A DNA stretch of 64,000 nt from Streptomyces hyderabadensis (GCF_020404845.1 NZ_JAIOJZ010000020.1:62001-126000), one strand, 5' to 3'; shown: positions 1 through 8,723, counted from the stretch's first letter. Notes: a model not told the origin generated them from the letters alone. Program-made: numbers and translations.

Positions 1-494
1 GCGAGCCGCTCCGCCTGATCCACGAGGGCCGCATCCACCCCGAGGCGATCGACTTCCGGGTGCTGATGCCCTCCCGCGACATCGCACTCGCCTTCCCCGT
101 CCTGGTCGAGGACGAGGAGGACGACCCGGTCCACCAGCGCTGGCTGCAGATGCGCAACGCCCAGGCCCGCGTCCTCAGGCACAACCTGCACGCCGTGCGC
201 TCCACCCACCGCGTCGACGTGCGCATCGCCTTCCGCGCCCTGCCGTTCACCCCGCCGATGAAGCTCTACCTGCTCAACGGCGAGGAAGCCCTCCTCGGCT
301 ACTACATGCTGACCCGGCGCGAGGAGGAGTACGAGAGCCGGACGCTCCAGATGTACGACGCGCTCGGCTCCCAGTCGCTGCTGTTCTCCTTCCTGAAGCG
401 GACCGGCCACCGGGACGCGGTGTTCGTGGCGGAATCCCAGAAGTGGTTCGACGCCCTCTGGGAAACCATCACCACGGACATGACACTCTCCTAG
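1..494 (+). CDS. C-terminal part of an unidentified protein (5' end outside window)
   Basis: An open frame enters from the left edge (first codon at base 3) and ends at TAG 492-494, giving about 163 residues with normal Streptomyces codon use. I see no catalytic motif that I can name. The fragment is mixed alpha/beta, with a conserved-looking tail around a SQSLLFSFLKRTG stretch. It may be the effector part of a GntR-type or other winged-helix regulator, but that rests only on memory of similar gene neighbourhoods. Its stop overlaps the GTG start of the following HAD gene by one base, so the two are probably translated as one operon. Confidence 0.6.
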   Translation, partial: EPLRLIHEGRIHPEAIDFRVLMPSRDIALAFPVLVEDEEDDPVHQRWLQMRNAQARVLRHNLHAVRSTHRVDVRIAFRALPFTPPMKLYLLNGEEALLGYYMLTRREEEYESRTLQMYDALGSQSLLFSFLKRTGHRDAVFVAESQKWFDALWETITTDMTLS

Positions 495-1270
495 TGACTT
501 CCGATACGGATCAGACGGAACCGGTGGGCGAGCGGGCCGGCCGGGACGAGCAGCCCGCGGCCCTGCGCGACCTGGTCGTGGGCGCCCGCGTCGTCCTGTG
601 GGACTTCGACGGCCCCATCTGCCGCCTGTTCGCGGGCTACTCGGCGGACCGGGTGGCGGGCGAACTGGTGGACTGGCTGGAGCGGCTGGGCCTCAAGGAC
701 CTGCTCACCCAGGAGGAGCAGGTGCACCCCGACCCGCACGTCCTGCTGGCCGCGGTCAACCGCAGACACCGGCAGAGCGACCTGGTCGCCGAGTTCGAGG
801 AACGGCTGACCCGGGAGGAGCTGCGCGCCGTGCCCACGGCCTGGCCGACCGCGTACGCGGACGCCCTGATCCGCACCTGGTCCGCGCTCGGCGTCGGCCT
901 CGCGGTCACCACCAACAACGCGCCCCGCGTCGTGAGCGAGTACCTGGCGACCCGGGGCCTGCTGGGCTGCTTCGCCCCCCACATCTACGGCCGCACCGGC
1001 GACCCGCAGCTGCTCAAACCCGACCCCTACTGCCTCAACCGCGCCCTCAGCGCGATGGGCGCCGCCCCCGCCCGGGCCCTGATGGTCGGCGACTCCGCCT
1101 CCGACGTGACCGCCGCCCGCCGGGCCGGAGTCCCCTTCCTGGGCTACGGCCACAACGAACGCAAGGTGAAGATCCTCAAACAGGCGGGCGCGGAAACGGT
1201 CGTGGACTCCCTGGAGCCGGTGCTGCGGCTGCTGTGGGAGGCGGCTGGGGCGGGAGCGGACCGCGCCTGA
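494..1270 (+). CDS. HAD-family hydrolase (phosphatase-like)
   Basis: 258 residues starting at GTG 494, which overlaps the TAG of the upstream gene (TAGTG). An earlier ATG at 443 would overlap the upstream gene by about 50 bases and is less likely. HAD motif I is DFDG at residues 37-40, motif II a Thr in AVTTNN near 138, the motif III Lys in KPDPYC near 175, and motif IV GDSASD near 198, followed by a GYGHN segment. This is the layout of small-molecule phosphatases or phosphoglycolate-phosphatase-like enzymes; the substrate cannot be read. The next gene is an APH-type kinase, so a phosphorylation/dephosphorylation pair is conceivable. Confidence 0.85.
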   Translation: MTSDTDQTEPVGERAGRDEQPAALRDLVVGARVVLWDFDGPICRLFAGYSADRVAGELVDWLERLGLKDLLTQEEQVHPDPHVLLAAVNRRHRQSDLVAEFEERLTREELRAVPTAWPTAYADALIRTWSALGVGLAVTTNNAPRVVSEYLATRGLLGCFAPHIYGRTGDPQLLKPDPYCLNRALSAMGAAPARALMVGDSASDVTAARRAGVPFLGYGHNERKVKILKQAGAETVVDSLEPVLRLLWEAAGAGADRA

Positions 1271-1427
1271 GCCGTCGCCCGCGTCGTACACCTGCGCAGC
1301 CGTTCGTCTTGCGGAGGGACGGCGCGGTGGTGTCCGTCGGGGTTCCGCGTGGACGGTGGCGGCAACAGGAGTACCGTTTTCCCACTCCTGCACCTCCGCA
1401 AGGGTCCCGGGCGAAAGAAAACGGTAG

Positions 1428-2531
1428 ATGTCGCCTCATCCGACCTCCCCCGCCAGGCTCCGCGCCGTCGGCGTGAGCGGTGACGAGAGCACGGTCGAGG
1501 GCCCGCTGCGGGGCTACCACCACGAGACCTACGTGGTACCGCTGCCCGGAGCGACGGGCGCCACGGGACGCTGGAAGTGCCGGGAGCCGCGCAGCGGCCT
1601 GCTGTGGTTCGACCGCCGGTGCTTCGTCTCGGAGGAGCAGCTGCTGCGCGCCCTGCAGGGCCGGATCACCCATGTGCCGGACGTCTTCGAGGTCGACGGG
1701 CTGCCCCTGCAGCGGTTCGTCGAGGGCCACACCCTCGGATCGCTGCACGGGGCCGGCCGGGCGGTGCCCGAGGAGTTCACCGGGCAGATCCTGCGGCTGT
1801 TCGGCGAGATGGCGGCCGTGACGGCGCCGACGCTGCCGGCGGAGCGGCGCTGCCTGCCCGAGGACCGGCCGGCGGACGGCGACACCGACGGCTTCATGGA
1901 ACGGCTCGTCTGCTTCACCGAGCAGCGCGTCTACGCGGAGAACCTGCCGCGGTTCGGCTCCCTCTTCGCGGCCCTGGGGCTGGACGACGACGCGTTCAAG
2001 CGCCTGCGCAAGCACGTCGCCGGGCTCCGGGAGCGTCCGTTCTGCCTGCTCCACGCCGACCTGCACCGCGAGAACATCATCGTCGACGCGGACCGGCGAC
2101 TGTGGACCATCGACTGGGAACTGGCGATGGTCGGCGATCCGCTCTACGACCTCGCCACCCATCTGCACCTGATGCGCTACCCGTCCTGGCAGGGCCCCGG
2201 GGTGGCGGAGCAGTGGCGCCGCACGGTCGAGGCCGTGCGGCCCGGCGGCACCCGCGGCTGGCGCGAGGACCTGGGGCGGATCGTCGGCTACAAGAGGGCC
2301 CAGTCGGTCTTCACCGACGTGGTCCGCGAGGCCGTCTCGCTGGGCCGCCGGGCGCGGTCGGCCGGTCCCGCGGTCGAGTCGGCCGCCGCCAGGCTGCACA
2401 CCGTCCTGACCGGCGCGGCCCGGCCCCTCGGACTCGAATCGGTACCCGGTGCCGCCGAGATCGGCACCGCCCTCGTGCGCTGGGGCCGCACACGTCCGGA
2501 CGACGAGGGGCCCACGCCGGACACCCCCTAG
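1428..2531 (+). CDS. Aminoglycoside-phosphotransferase-fold (APH) kinase
   Basis: 367 residues, ATG preceded by a GAAAG-type ribosome site. The catalytic loop HADLHRENI (near residue 209) and the metal-binding IDWE (near 228) are the hallmarks of the APH/choline-kinase fold. The family phosphorylates aminoglycosides, homoserine, choline or other small hydroxyl compounds; nothing here shows antibiotic resistance specifically. It lies 157 bp after the HAD gene and 9 bp before a TetR gene that seems to have its own promoter. Confidence 0.85.
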   Translation: MSPHPTSPARLRAVGVSGDESTVEGPLRGYHHETYVVPLPGATGATGRWKCREPRSGLLWFDRRCFVSEEQLLRALQGRITHVPDVFEVDGLPLQRFVEGHTLGSLHGAGRAVPEEFTGQILRLFGEMAAVTAPTLPAERRCLPEDRPADGDTDGFMERLVCFTEQRVYAENLPRFGSLFAALGLDDDAFKRLRKHVAGLRERPFCLLHADLHRENIIVDADRRLWTIDWELAMVGDPLYDLATHLHLMRYPSWQGPGVAEQWRRTVEAVRPGGTRGWREDLGRIVGYKRAQSVFTDVVREAVSLGRRARSAGPAVESAAARLHTVLTGAARPLGLESVPGAAEIGTALVRWGRTRPDDEGPTPDTP

Positions 2532-2534
2532 GCT
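2529..2534 (+). promoter_or_regulatory. Probable -10 box of a leaderless promoter for the TetR gene
   Basis: TAGGCT ends six bases before the ATG at 2541 and overlaps the APH stop codon. No Shine-Dalgarno sequence lies between. The spacing is what is expected if the transcript begins at or next to the ATG. Confidence 0.45.
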
Positions 2535-2540
2535 CGCCCC

Positions 2541-3173
2541 ATGAACGCCCCCGGTCTGCGCGAACGCAAGAAGCAGCGGATGTACAGGACCCTGTCGGAC
2601 ACCGCCGTCGAACTCTTCCTGGAGAAGGGCTTCGACGCGGTGTCCGTCGCGGAGGTGGCGGCCGCGGCCGAGGTCTCCAAACCGACGCTCTTCCGGTACT
2701 TCCCGGCCAAGGAGGACCTGGTCCTCTACCGCATCGCCGACCACGAGGACGAGGCGGCCCGGGTGGCGGTGCAAGGCCCCACGCCGATCGAGGCGCTGCG
2801 GCGGCACTTCCTGGCGGGACTCGACCGGTGCGACCCGGTGACCGGGCTCAACGACCACCCCGCCGTCCTCGCCTTCCACCGGCTGCTCTACGGCACCCCG
2901 GCCCTGGTCGCCCGGATGCACACCCAGCTGGAGCGGTCCGAGGCCGCGCTCGCCGAGGCGCTCGGCGGCGACCTGTCGGCCAGGCTGGCGGCCGGGCAGA
3001 TCATCGCCGTGCAGCGGATCCTCGCGCTGGACAACTGGCGGCGGATCGCCGCCGGGGAGCGGGTGGAGGACGTACGGGAGGACGCGGTGGCGGCGGCGGA
3101 GCGGGCGTTCGCCGGACTGGCCGCAGGTCTGGCGGCGGGGCTGCCGGGGGCGGCCGGGCCGTCGACGGGGTGA
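2541..3173 (+). CDS. TetR-family transcriptional regulator
   Basis: 210 residues. The N-terminal helix-turn-helix is classic TetR: a helix 1 region, AVELFLEKGFDAVSV, then the recognition helix region KPTLFRYFPAKEDL around residues 45-60. The C-terminal ligand domain is Ala-rich with no recognisable ligand signature. It reads in the same direction as the APH gene and converges on the SDR gene that follows. No clear palindrome is seen immediately upstream, so its target is unknown. Confidence 0.9.
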   Translation: MNAPGLRERKKQRMYRTLSDTAVELFLEKGFDAVSVAEVAAAAEVSKPTLFRYFPAKEDLVLYRIADHEDEAARVAVQGPTPIEALRRHFLAGLDRCDPVTGLNDHPAVLAFHRLLYGTPALVARMHTQLERSEAALAEALGGDLSARLAAGQIIAVQRILALDNWRRIAAGERVEDVREDAVAAAERAFAGLAAGLAAGLPGAAGPSTG

Positions 3174-3263
3174 GGGCACCGGTGGCACTGACCGCGTTGA
3201 CCGCACCGGTCCCGGGCGGGAGCCGGACCGGCCCGGGCCCTGCGTCCAGTGCCGCCCCGCCGC

Positions 3264-4133
3264 TCAGGCGCCCGCGCCGCCGTCGACCGGCACGATCGCG
3301 CCGGTCACCCACGAGGCGCGGTCGCTGAGCAGCCACCCGGCGACCTCGGCGACCTCACGGGGCTCGGCCATCCGGCCGAACGGGGTCGCCGCGTTGTTGC
3401 GCTCGATGATCCCGGGGGTCTCCGCCTCCCAGGCGTCGATCATCTCCGTGGCGGTGCCGCCCGGCGTGATGCCGTTCACCCGGATGCGGTCGGCGGCCCA
3501 GCTCACCGCGGCGGTCTCGGTGAGGCTGTTCAGCGCGCGCTTCATGGCGCCGTACGCGGGCAGGGCCGGGTTGGCGCGGCGGCTGCCGATGCTCGACGTG
3601 TTGACGATCGCCCCGCCGCCGTGCCGTCGCATCAGCGCGGCCTCGGCGTTCATGGCGGTCCAGTGCGAGCGGAAGTTCACGGCGAACTGCGTCTCGACGT
3701 CCTCGTCGCTCGTCGTGTCGAGCGGGCCGGGCCGCTGGATGGCGGCGCCGTTGTTGAAGGCGCCGTCGAGCCGGCCGTGCAGGTCGGACACGTGGTCGAC
3801 GGCGGCGCGGATGCTCGCGGGGTCGGCGAGGTCCATGCCGACGGCGTCGGCGACACCGCCCTCGGCGCGGATCTCCTTCACGACGCGGTCCAGGGCGTCG
3901 GTACCGCGGGCGGCGAGCACGACGGCGGCGCCCTCGGCGGCGAAGAGCCGGGCCGCGGCCGCCCCGATGCCGCGGCTGGCACCGGTGATGAACAGGACCT
4001 TGCCGGTCAGCAGGCCGATGGGTGCGCTGTGGACGGAGTCCGTGGGGTGCGTGCTGCTCATGTGGTTCGTGCTGTCCGTGGGGTGCGTGCTGTTCGTGGC
4101 ATGCGTGGGGTTCATGTCGTTCGTCATGGCCAC
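3264..4133 (-). CDS. Short-chain dehydrogenase/reductase with a repetitive N-terminus
   Basis: 289 residues. The Rossmann nucleotide-binding motif TGASRGIG lies near 50-57, NNGAAI near 130, catalytic Tyr and Lys in YGAMK (193/197), and NGITPGG follows. This is a classical SDR, probably an NADPH-dependent oxidoreductase; the substrate is unknown. The first roughly 40 residues are a Thr/His/Pro/Ser/Asp repeat (THPTDS-like) encoded by an imperfect DNA repeat, and the SDR fold begins only after it. The true start may therefore be an internal Met (for example residue 25). It is divergent from an XRE regulator, the likely controller. Confidence 0.85.
   Translation of the reverse strand: MAMTNDMNPTHATNSTHPTDSTNHMSSTHPTDSVHSAPIGLLTGKVLFITGASRGIGAAAARLFAAEGAAVVLAARGTDALDRVVKEIRAEGGVADAVGMDLADPASIRAAVDHVSDLHGRLDGAFNNGAAIQRPGPLDTTSDEDVETQFAVNFRSHWTAMNAEAALMRRHGGGAIVNTSSIGSRRANPALPAYGAMKRALNSLTETAAVSWAADRIRVNGITPGGTATEMIDAWEAETPGIIERNNAATPFGRMAEPREVAEVAGWLLSDRASWVTGAIVPVDGGAGA
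4040..4118. repeat. Imperfect tandem repeat encoding the SDR N-terminus
   Basis: Alternating GTGGGGTGCGTGCTG-type and GTGGTTCGTGCTG-type units repeat about four times on the plus strand. Read on the minus strand they give THPTDS/THATNS/TNHMSS. This looks like slippage expansion at the 5' end of the SDR gene. Confidence 0.6.
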
Positions 4134-4201
4134 AGCGTCCGGCCGGCCGCCGGGCGGATACAGGCACAGGCTGTACCAGGCACCGGTCGCCGCGCCGCGT
4201 G

Positions 4202-4207
4202 CAGACT
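4202..4207 (+). promoter_or_regulatory. Probable -10 box, leaderless start of the XRE gene
   Basis: CAGACT lies six bases before ATG 4214, with no ribosome site in between. The spacing matches the other TA/CA-nnn-T boxes noted in this window. Confidence 0.4.
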
Positions 4208-4213
4208 TGGGGT

Positions 4214-5086
4214 ATGGACAAGAAGGAACTCGGGGTGTTCCTCCGCAGCCGCCGCGAGCGGCTCCGGCCGGAGGACGTCGGCCTCCCCTCGGGCCCGCGG
4301 CGCCGGACGCCGGGCCTGCGCCGCGAGGAGGTGGCGGTCCTGGCGCACATCTCCACCGAGTACTACGTCCGCCTCGAACAGGGCAGGGCGCCGCGCCCGT
4401 CGGGCGAGGTCCTCGCCGGGATTTCGGACGCCCTGCGGCTCACGGACGCCGAGTCCGGCCACCTCCACGTCCTCGCGGGCACCGCCCCGAGCCGTACCGG
4501 ACTGCACCGGCGCGATGTCCGCCCGAGCATCCTCGCGCTCATCGAACGGCTGCCGCAGACGGCCGCCTTCGTGGTCTCCGCCACGCACGACGTGCTGGCC
4601 TGGAACGGCCTCGCGGCCGCGCTCATGGTGGACTTCGCCGAACTGGCCCCCAGGGACCGCAACCTCGCGCGCTGGGCGTTCCTCGGCACCACCCACACCG
4701 GTACGGTGCTGTACGAGAGCTCCCACGGCGCGGACTTCCGGATGCACGTCGTCATGGGACTGCGGTCCGCCCTCGCCCGGTACCCCACGGATCCCGCGGT
4801 GCGCGGACTCGTCGACGAACTGTCCGACGCCAGCCCCGAGTTCACCCGGCTCTGGGAGCGGCACGACGTCCAGGCCGCGCCGACGCTCACGAAGACCTTC
4901 CGGCACCCGGTCGTCGGGGAGGTCACCGTCGACTGCGACTCGCTCACCCTCGACGACCGCGACCAGCGCCTGGTGCTCTACTCCGCGCCGGCCGGATCAC
5001 CGGGCGCCGAGGCCCTGGCGCTCCTGGACGTACTGGGGACGGGGAGCCGGACGGACCGGCACCTCAGCGCGGCCGCCCGACCGTGA
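4214..5086 (+). CDS. XRE-family regulator with MmyB-like ligand-binding domain
   Basis: 290 residues from ATG 4214. A helix-turn-helix of the XRE type occupies the first roughly 85 residues (LGVFLRSRRERL, then RRTPGLRREEVAVLAHIS, EYYVRLEQGRAPRPS). The rest matches the MmyB-like domain, which folds like a PAS domain and may bind a fatty acid or similar ligand. Members of this family commonly sit divergent from an oxidoreductase they control, as here with the SDR at 3264-4133. Its 3' end overlaps the convergent TetR gene by 23 bases. Confidence 0.88.
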   Translation: MDKKELGVFLRSRRERLRPEDVGLPSGPRRRTPGLRREEVAVLAHISTEYYVRLEQGRAPRPSGEVLAGISDALRLTDAESGHLHVLAGTAPSRTGLHRRDVRPSILALIERLPQTAAFVVSATHDVLAWNGLAAALMVDFAELAPRDRNLARWAFLGTTHTGTVLYESSHGADFRMHVVMGLRSALARYPTDPAVRGLVDELSDASPEFTRLWERHDVQAAPTLTKTFRHPVVGEVTVDCDSLTLDDRDQRLVLYSAPAGSPGAEALALLDVLGTGSRTDRHLSAAARP

Positions 5087-5642
5087 GGCCGTCCAGGGCG
5101 AGGTCGAGCAGGCGCTCCGCCTGCGGACGGTGCTCGGCGCCCGCCGAGGTGAGGGCGATGCCCTCCAGGGCGGCGCTGACGTCGGCGGGCCGGATGTCGG
5201 TGCGGATCGCCCCGGCGGCCGTGCAGGCGTCCATGAGCGAGGCGATGGCGGCCAGGATCATCTCCCGGCTGTGACCGTACGGGTTGCTCCCCGTCGCGGC
5301 GATGGCGCGCAGGGCGTCGATCATGCCGTACTTGGCGGTCACGTAGTCCAGGAAGAGGCGGGTCCAGGCGCGCAGCGCCTCCAGGGGCGGCTTCGTCGCC
5401 AGCAGGGTGGGGGCCGCGTCGCACAGGTGCGCCACCTCGTTGCGGTAGACGGCCTCCACCAGCGCCTCGCGGGTGGGGAAGTTGCGGTACAGCGTGGCGC
5501 TGCCCACTCCCGCCTCCTTGGCGACGCGCTCCATGTGGGCGTCGAGCCCCTCCGTCGTGAACACGTGTACCGCGGCCGCGAGGATCTTCTCCCGGTTGCG
5601 CCGCGCGTCGGCCCGCAACGGCCGTTGCGCTCCCTCGGCCAT
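5064..5642 (-). CDS. TetR-family regulator divergent from an SDR gene
   Basis: 192 residues from ATG 5640-5642 (MAEGAQRPLR). The HTH is clear: ILAAAVHVFTTEGLDAHMERVAKEAGVGSATLYRNFPTRE, in two adjoining stretches, with the recognition helix near residues 40-55. The C-terminal domain resembles SbtR-like TetR proteins. The intergenic region holds two palindromes (5677-5702 and 5712-5734) that fit as its operators, so it very likely represses itself and the SDR gene at 5805. The stop lies inside the 3' end of the convergent XRE gene. Confidence 0.9.
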   Translation of the reverse strand: MAEGAQRPLRADARRNREKILAAAVHVFTTEGLDAHMERVAKEAGVGSATLYRNFPTREALVEAVYRNEVAHLCDAAPTLLATKPPLEALRAWTRLFLDYVTAKYGMIDALRAIAATGSNPYGHSREMILAAIASLMDACTAAGAIRTDIRPADVSAALEGIALTSAGAEHRPQAERLLDLALDGLTVGRPR

Positions 5643-5676
5643 GTGCGCTCCCTCTCCTGTTCCGAGTGCTCCGCTT

Positions 5677-5702
5677 GCTAAGTGGGGGCGTCCCCACTTA
5701 GC
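5677..5702. promoter_or_regulatory. TetR operator 1 (26-bp near-perfect palindrome)
   Basis: Arms GCTAAGTGGGG and its complement CCCCACTTAGC flank a short centre. It sits between the TetR start (5642) and the SDR start (5805). The shared AAGTGG/CCACTT half-sites recur in operator 2. Confidence 0.75.
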
Positions 5703-5711
5703 CTCGAAGAA

Positions 5712-5734
5712 GCTAAGTGGAAGTGTCCCCACTT
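5712..5734. promoter_or_regulatory. TetR operator 2
   Basis: The left arm GCTAAGTGG is identical to operator 1, followed by an imperfect CCCCACTT right arm. The start-to-start distance from operator 1 is 35 bp. Two similar sites suggest two dimers controlling divergent promoters. Confidence 0.65.
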
Positions 5735-5804
5735 CCGCCGCAGCCCACTGTAGGCCAGCGCGCCGAGCGCCTGCCTGCGTACACCGCTTCCGGAAGGACC
5801 CGCC

Positions 5805-6542
5805 ATGTCGGGCATCAAGGGCAAGGTCGTCGCGCTCACGGGCGCCAGCAGCGGCATCGGGGAGGCGACGGCGCTCCATCTCGCGGAACGGGGGGCCCGC
5901 CTCGTGCTCGGAGCCCGGCGGGAGAAGCGGCTGAACGCCGTGGTGGACCGGATCACGGAGCGGGGCGGCACGGCCGTCGGGTGCGTCGTCGACGTGACGC
6001 GCCGCGCGGACCTGCTGCGGCTGACCGGCGCGGCGGTCGACCGCTTCGGCCGGCTCGACGTCCTGGTCTCCAACGCGGGCACCATGGCGGTCTCGCCCTT
6101 CGACGAGCTGCGGCAGGACGACTGGGACGCCATGGTCGCCACGCACGTCACGGGCCTGCTGAACGGCATCGGGGCGGCGCTGCCGGTCTTCCGGCGGCAG
6201 CGCTCCGGGCAGTTCGTCAACGTCGCCTCCACCGCCGCCTACGTCGTGAAGTCGCCCCAGGGCGTGTACGCGGCCACGAAGGCGGCGGTGAAGGTGCTGA
6301 CCGAGGGGCTGCGCCAGGAGTCCGGGCCCGACCTGCGCGTCACCCTCGTCTCGCCGGGCTTCACCGACACGGAGGGCGTGGGCAAGGGGGCGAGCGCGGA
6401 GGCGGCGGCGGAGCTGGTCCGGCAGCGTGATGCGATCGCCATGCCGCCCTCGGCCGTCGCATCCGCCATCGGTTACGCGATCGAGCAGCCGGACGGTGTC
6501 GACATCAGCGAGATCGTCGTACGCCCCACGGCTCAGGGCTGA
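5805..6542 (+). CDS. Short-chain dehydrogenase/reductase
   Basis: 245 residues, the usual length for a classical SDR. Motifs are TGASSGIG (12-19), NAGT near 90, and the catalytic YAATK (Tyr155, Lys159) with a Ser about 14 residues before. A GGAAGGA ribosome site precedes the ATG. It lies divergent from the TetR gene across two palindromic operators, so expression is probably induced by a ligand of that repressor. The substrate is unknown; related proteins are annotated as clavulanate-dehydrogenase-like or NADP-dependent oxidoreductases. Confidence 0.88.
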   Translation: MSGIKGKVVALTGASSGIGEATALHLAERGARLVLGARREKRLNAVVDRITERGGTAVGCVVDVTRRADLLRLTGAAVDRFGRLDVLVSNAGTMAVSPFDELRQDDWDAMVATHVTGLLNGIGAALPVFRRQRSGQFVNVASTAAYVVKSPQGVYAATKAAVKVLTEGLRQESGPDLRVTLVSPGFTDTEGVGKGASAEAAAELVRQRDAIAMPPSAVASAIGYAIEQPDGVDISEIVVRPTAQG

Positions 6543-6590
6543 CGGGGTGGCCGTGCGGGCCGTCCCGCCCTTGCTCACTCGGTAAAATAT

Positions 6591-6620
6591 GTGACTCGGT
6601 CACGTTATTCCGCTAGGCTT
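6591..6620 (+). promoter_or_regulatory. Leaderless promoter with overlapping palindrome for the HelD-type gene
   Basis: A TAGGCT -10 box (6615-6620) lies six bases before ATG 6627, and GTGACT at 6591-6596 is an acceptable -35 box at 18-bp spacing. The -35 overlaps the palindrome GTGACtcgGTCAC (6591-6603). ACTCGGT is repeated directly at 6577-6583 and 6594-6600. A repressor could bind here. Confidence 0.5.
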
Positions 6621-6626
6621 GCCGGA

Positions 6627-8723
6627 ATGACGTCGACCGACACCGCCCTCCAGAGCGCCCTCGACCGCGAACGCGCCCACCACGAACACTGCCGGACCGT
6701 CCTCGCCGCGATGGTCGAGGGCGCCCAGGAACACGTCGTCACCGGCGAGGACGTCTCCGCCTCCGGTGCCGACGCCGAGGTCCTCGGGTACCGGCTGCGC
6801 AGCCGGGCCAAGGAGATGCGCGAACTGCCCCCGGGGCCGCTCTTCTTCGGCCGCCTGGACTTCGCGGAAGCGGCAGCAGAAGGGGAGGAGGAAGCGGGCA
6901 GGGCGGAGGAAGCGGAGAGGGAAGGGCAGGAGAGCGAGCGGGCGCTGCACATCGGGCGGCTGCGGATCACCGAGCACCCGGCCGCCCCGCCCCTCGTCGT
7001 CGACTGGCGCGCCCCCGTCTCCCGCGCCTTCTACCAGGCCACCGCGGGCGACCCCCGGGGCGTGGCCGTCCGCCGCCGCTTCGGATGGGCACCCGGCAGC
7101 CGCGGCGAGAGCGCCGACCTCACCGGCATGGAGGACGAGCACCTCGGCCGGGGCGAGTCCCGGGCCAGCGCCATCGTCGCGCGGGAGATCGAACGCCCCC
7201 GCGTCGGGCCCATGCGGGACATCGCCGCCACCATCCAGCCCGAGCAGGACGACCTGGTCCGCGCCGGTCTCGGCACCACCGTCTGCGTCCAGGGCGCCCC
7301 GGGCACCGGCAAGACCGCCGTCGGCCTGCACCGCGCCGCCTACCTGCTCTACACCCACCCGCAGCGCATCCAGCGGGGCGGACTGCTGATCCTCGGCCCC
7401 AACCCGACCTTCCTCTCCTACATCGCCGAGGTGCTGCCCGCCCTCGGCGAGAGCGGCGTGCGGCAGTCCACGCTGGCCCGGGAGATCGCCCGGCACCCGG
7501 TCACCCGCACCGACGACGCCCGGACCGCAGCCCTCAAGCACGACGCCCGGACGGCCGAGGTGCTGCGCCGCGCCCTGTACGCGCGCGTGGACCCTGGCGC
7601 CGCGGGCGACCTCACCGTGCCGGACGGCTCCTACCGCTGGCGGGTCCCGGCCGACGCGCTGGCCCGCGTCGTCGCGGACGTACGGCGGGAGCAGCCGCCG
7701 TACACCGTCGGGCGCGAGCGGGTCAGGGCCCGGATCGTGCGGTACGTCCAGGAGCGGGCCGAACGGCGCGCCGGGCCGCGGACCAACGCCTGGCTGCGCC
7801 GGGTGGAGCGGGCCCGGCCGATCGGCGCCGCCCTCGACGCCGTATGGCCCCGGGTGCGCCCGGAGGAGGTCCTCGCCCCGCTGCTCGCCGACCCGGCCGA
7901 ACTGGCGCGGGCGGCCGACGGTGTGCTGGACGAAGAAGAGCAGCGGGCGCTGCTGTGGACGGGGCGGGCACCGCGGTCGTGGAAGTCGGCGCGCTGGTCC
8001 GCCGCCGACCTGGTCCTGCTCGACGAGGTCGCCGGGCTCCTCGAACACCCCGAGGGCTACGGCCACATCGTCGTCGACGAAGCCCAGGACCTCTCCCCGA
8101 TGGAGTGCCGGGCCATCGCCCGCCGGTCCGCCTTCGGCTCGCTCACCGTCCTCGGCGACCTGGCCCAGGGGACCACGCCGTGGGCCGCCCGGTCCTGGCC
8201 TGCCGTCCTCGCCCACCTGGGCCGCCCGGACGCGGCCGTGGTGCCGCTGACCACCGGGTTCCGGGTGCCGCAGAAGGTGGTGGGTCTCGCCAACCGGCTG
8301 CTGGCGCGGCTCGACGTGGACGTGCCCCCGGCGCGTTCGCTGCGCGGCGACGGCGAGCTGACGCTGCGCGAGGTCGCGCCGGGCGCCGTGCCGGAGGCGG
8401 TCGTGGCCGCCGTACGGCACGCACTCGCCCGGGAGGGCTCGGTGGGCGTCGTCGCCGCCGACCCGGACGTGCCCGGGCTGCGGGCGGCCCTCGACGCGGC
8501 CGGCGTCGCGGCGGCGGGGCCCGAGGAGCTGGGCGCCCGGGTGGCCGTCGTACCGGCGAGCTTGGTCAAGGGCCTGGAGTACGACCACGTCGTCGCCGTC
8601 GAACCGGCGGCGATCGTGGCGGCGGAGGGGCCCGGGGGGCGGGGCCTGCACCGGCTGTACGTGGTGCTCACCCGTGCGGTGTCCCGCCTCGACGTGGTGC
8701 ACGCGCGGCCGCTGCCGTTCTGA
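6627..8723 (+). CDS. HelD-type UvrD/Rep-like ATPase (RNA polymerase recycling factor family)
   Basis: 698 residues from ATG 6627, preceded by a leaderless promoter. The order is an N-terminal coiled region (about 1-90), a 1A domain with Walker A GAPGTGKT (about 223-230), a long insertion, Walker B VVDEAQD (near 483), GDLAQGTTPW, a FRVPQ motif and the C-terminal VKGLEYDHV with LTRAVSRL. This is the HelD/HelR architecture: superfamily-1 helicase-like proteins that bind RNA polymerase and free it from DNA, in some actinobacteria giving tolerance to rifamycins. I see no rifamycin-associated element upstream, so induction by rifampicin is not supported here. Confidence 0.85.
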   Translation: MTSTDTALQSALDRERAHHEHCRTVLAAMVEGAQEHVVTGEDVSASGADAEVLGYRLRSRAKEMRELPPGPLFFGRLDFAEAAAEGEEEAGRAEEAEREGQESERALHIGRLRITEHPAAPPLVVDWRAPVSRAFYQATAGDPRGVAVRRRFGWAPGSRGESADLTGMEDEHLGRGESRASAIVAREIERPRVGPMRDIAATIQPEQDDLVRAGLGTTVCVQGAPGTGKTAVGLHRAAYLLYTHPQRIQRGGLLILGPNPTFLSYIAEVLPALGESGVRQSTLAREIARHPVTRTDDARTAALKHDARTAEVLRRALYARVDPGAAGDLTVPDGSYRWRVPADALARVVADVRREQPPYTVGRERVRARIVRYVQERAERRAGPRTNAWLRRVERARPIGAALDAVWPRVRPEEVLAPLLADPAELARAADGVLDEEEQRALLWTGRAPRSWKSARWSAADLVLLDEVAGLLEHPEGYGHIVVDEAQDLSPMECRAIARRSAFGSLTVLGDLAQGTTPWAARSWPAVLAHLGRPDAAVVPLTTGFRVPQKVVGLANRLLARLDVDVPPARSLRGDGELTLREVAPGAVPEAVVAAVRHALAREGSVGVVAADPDVPGLRAALDAAGVAAAGPEELGARVAVVPASLVKGLEYDHVVAVEPAAIVAAEGPGGRGLHRLYVVLTRAVSRLDVVHARPLPF

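Noticed and set aside
491..1393. Long open frame on the minus strand opposite the HAD gene
   Set aside because: It is a shadow of third-position GC bias; its composition is Arg/Gly/Pro-rich without domains, while the plus strand has HAD motifs.
6577..6627. Rifamycin-associated element at the HelD-type gene
   Set aside because: The GGGGCTTGC dyad of that element is absent; only GTGACtcgGTCAC is present.
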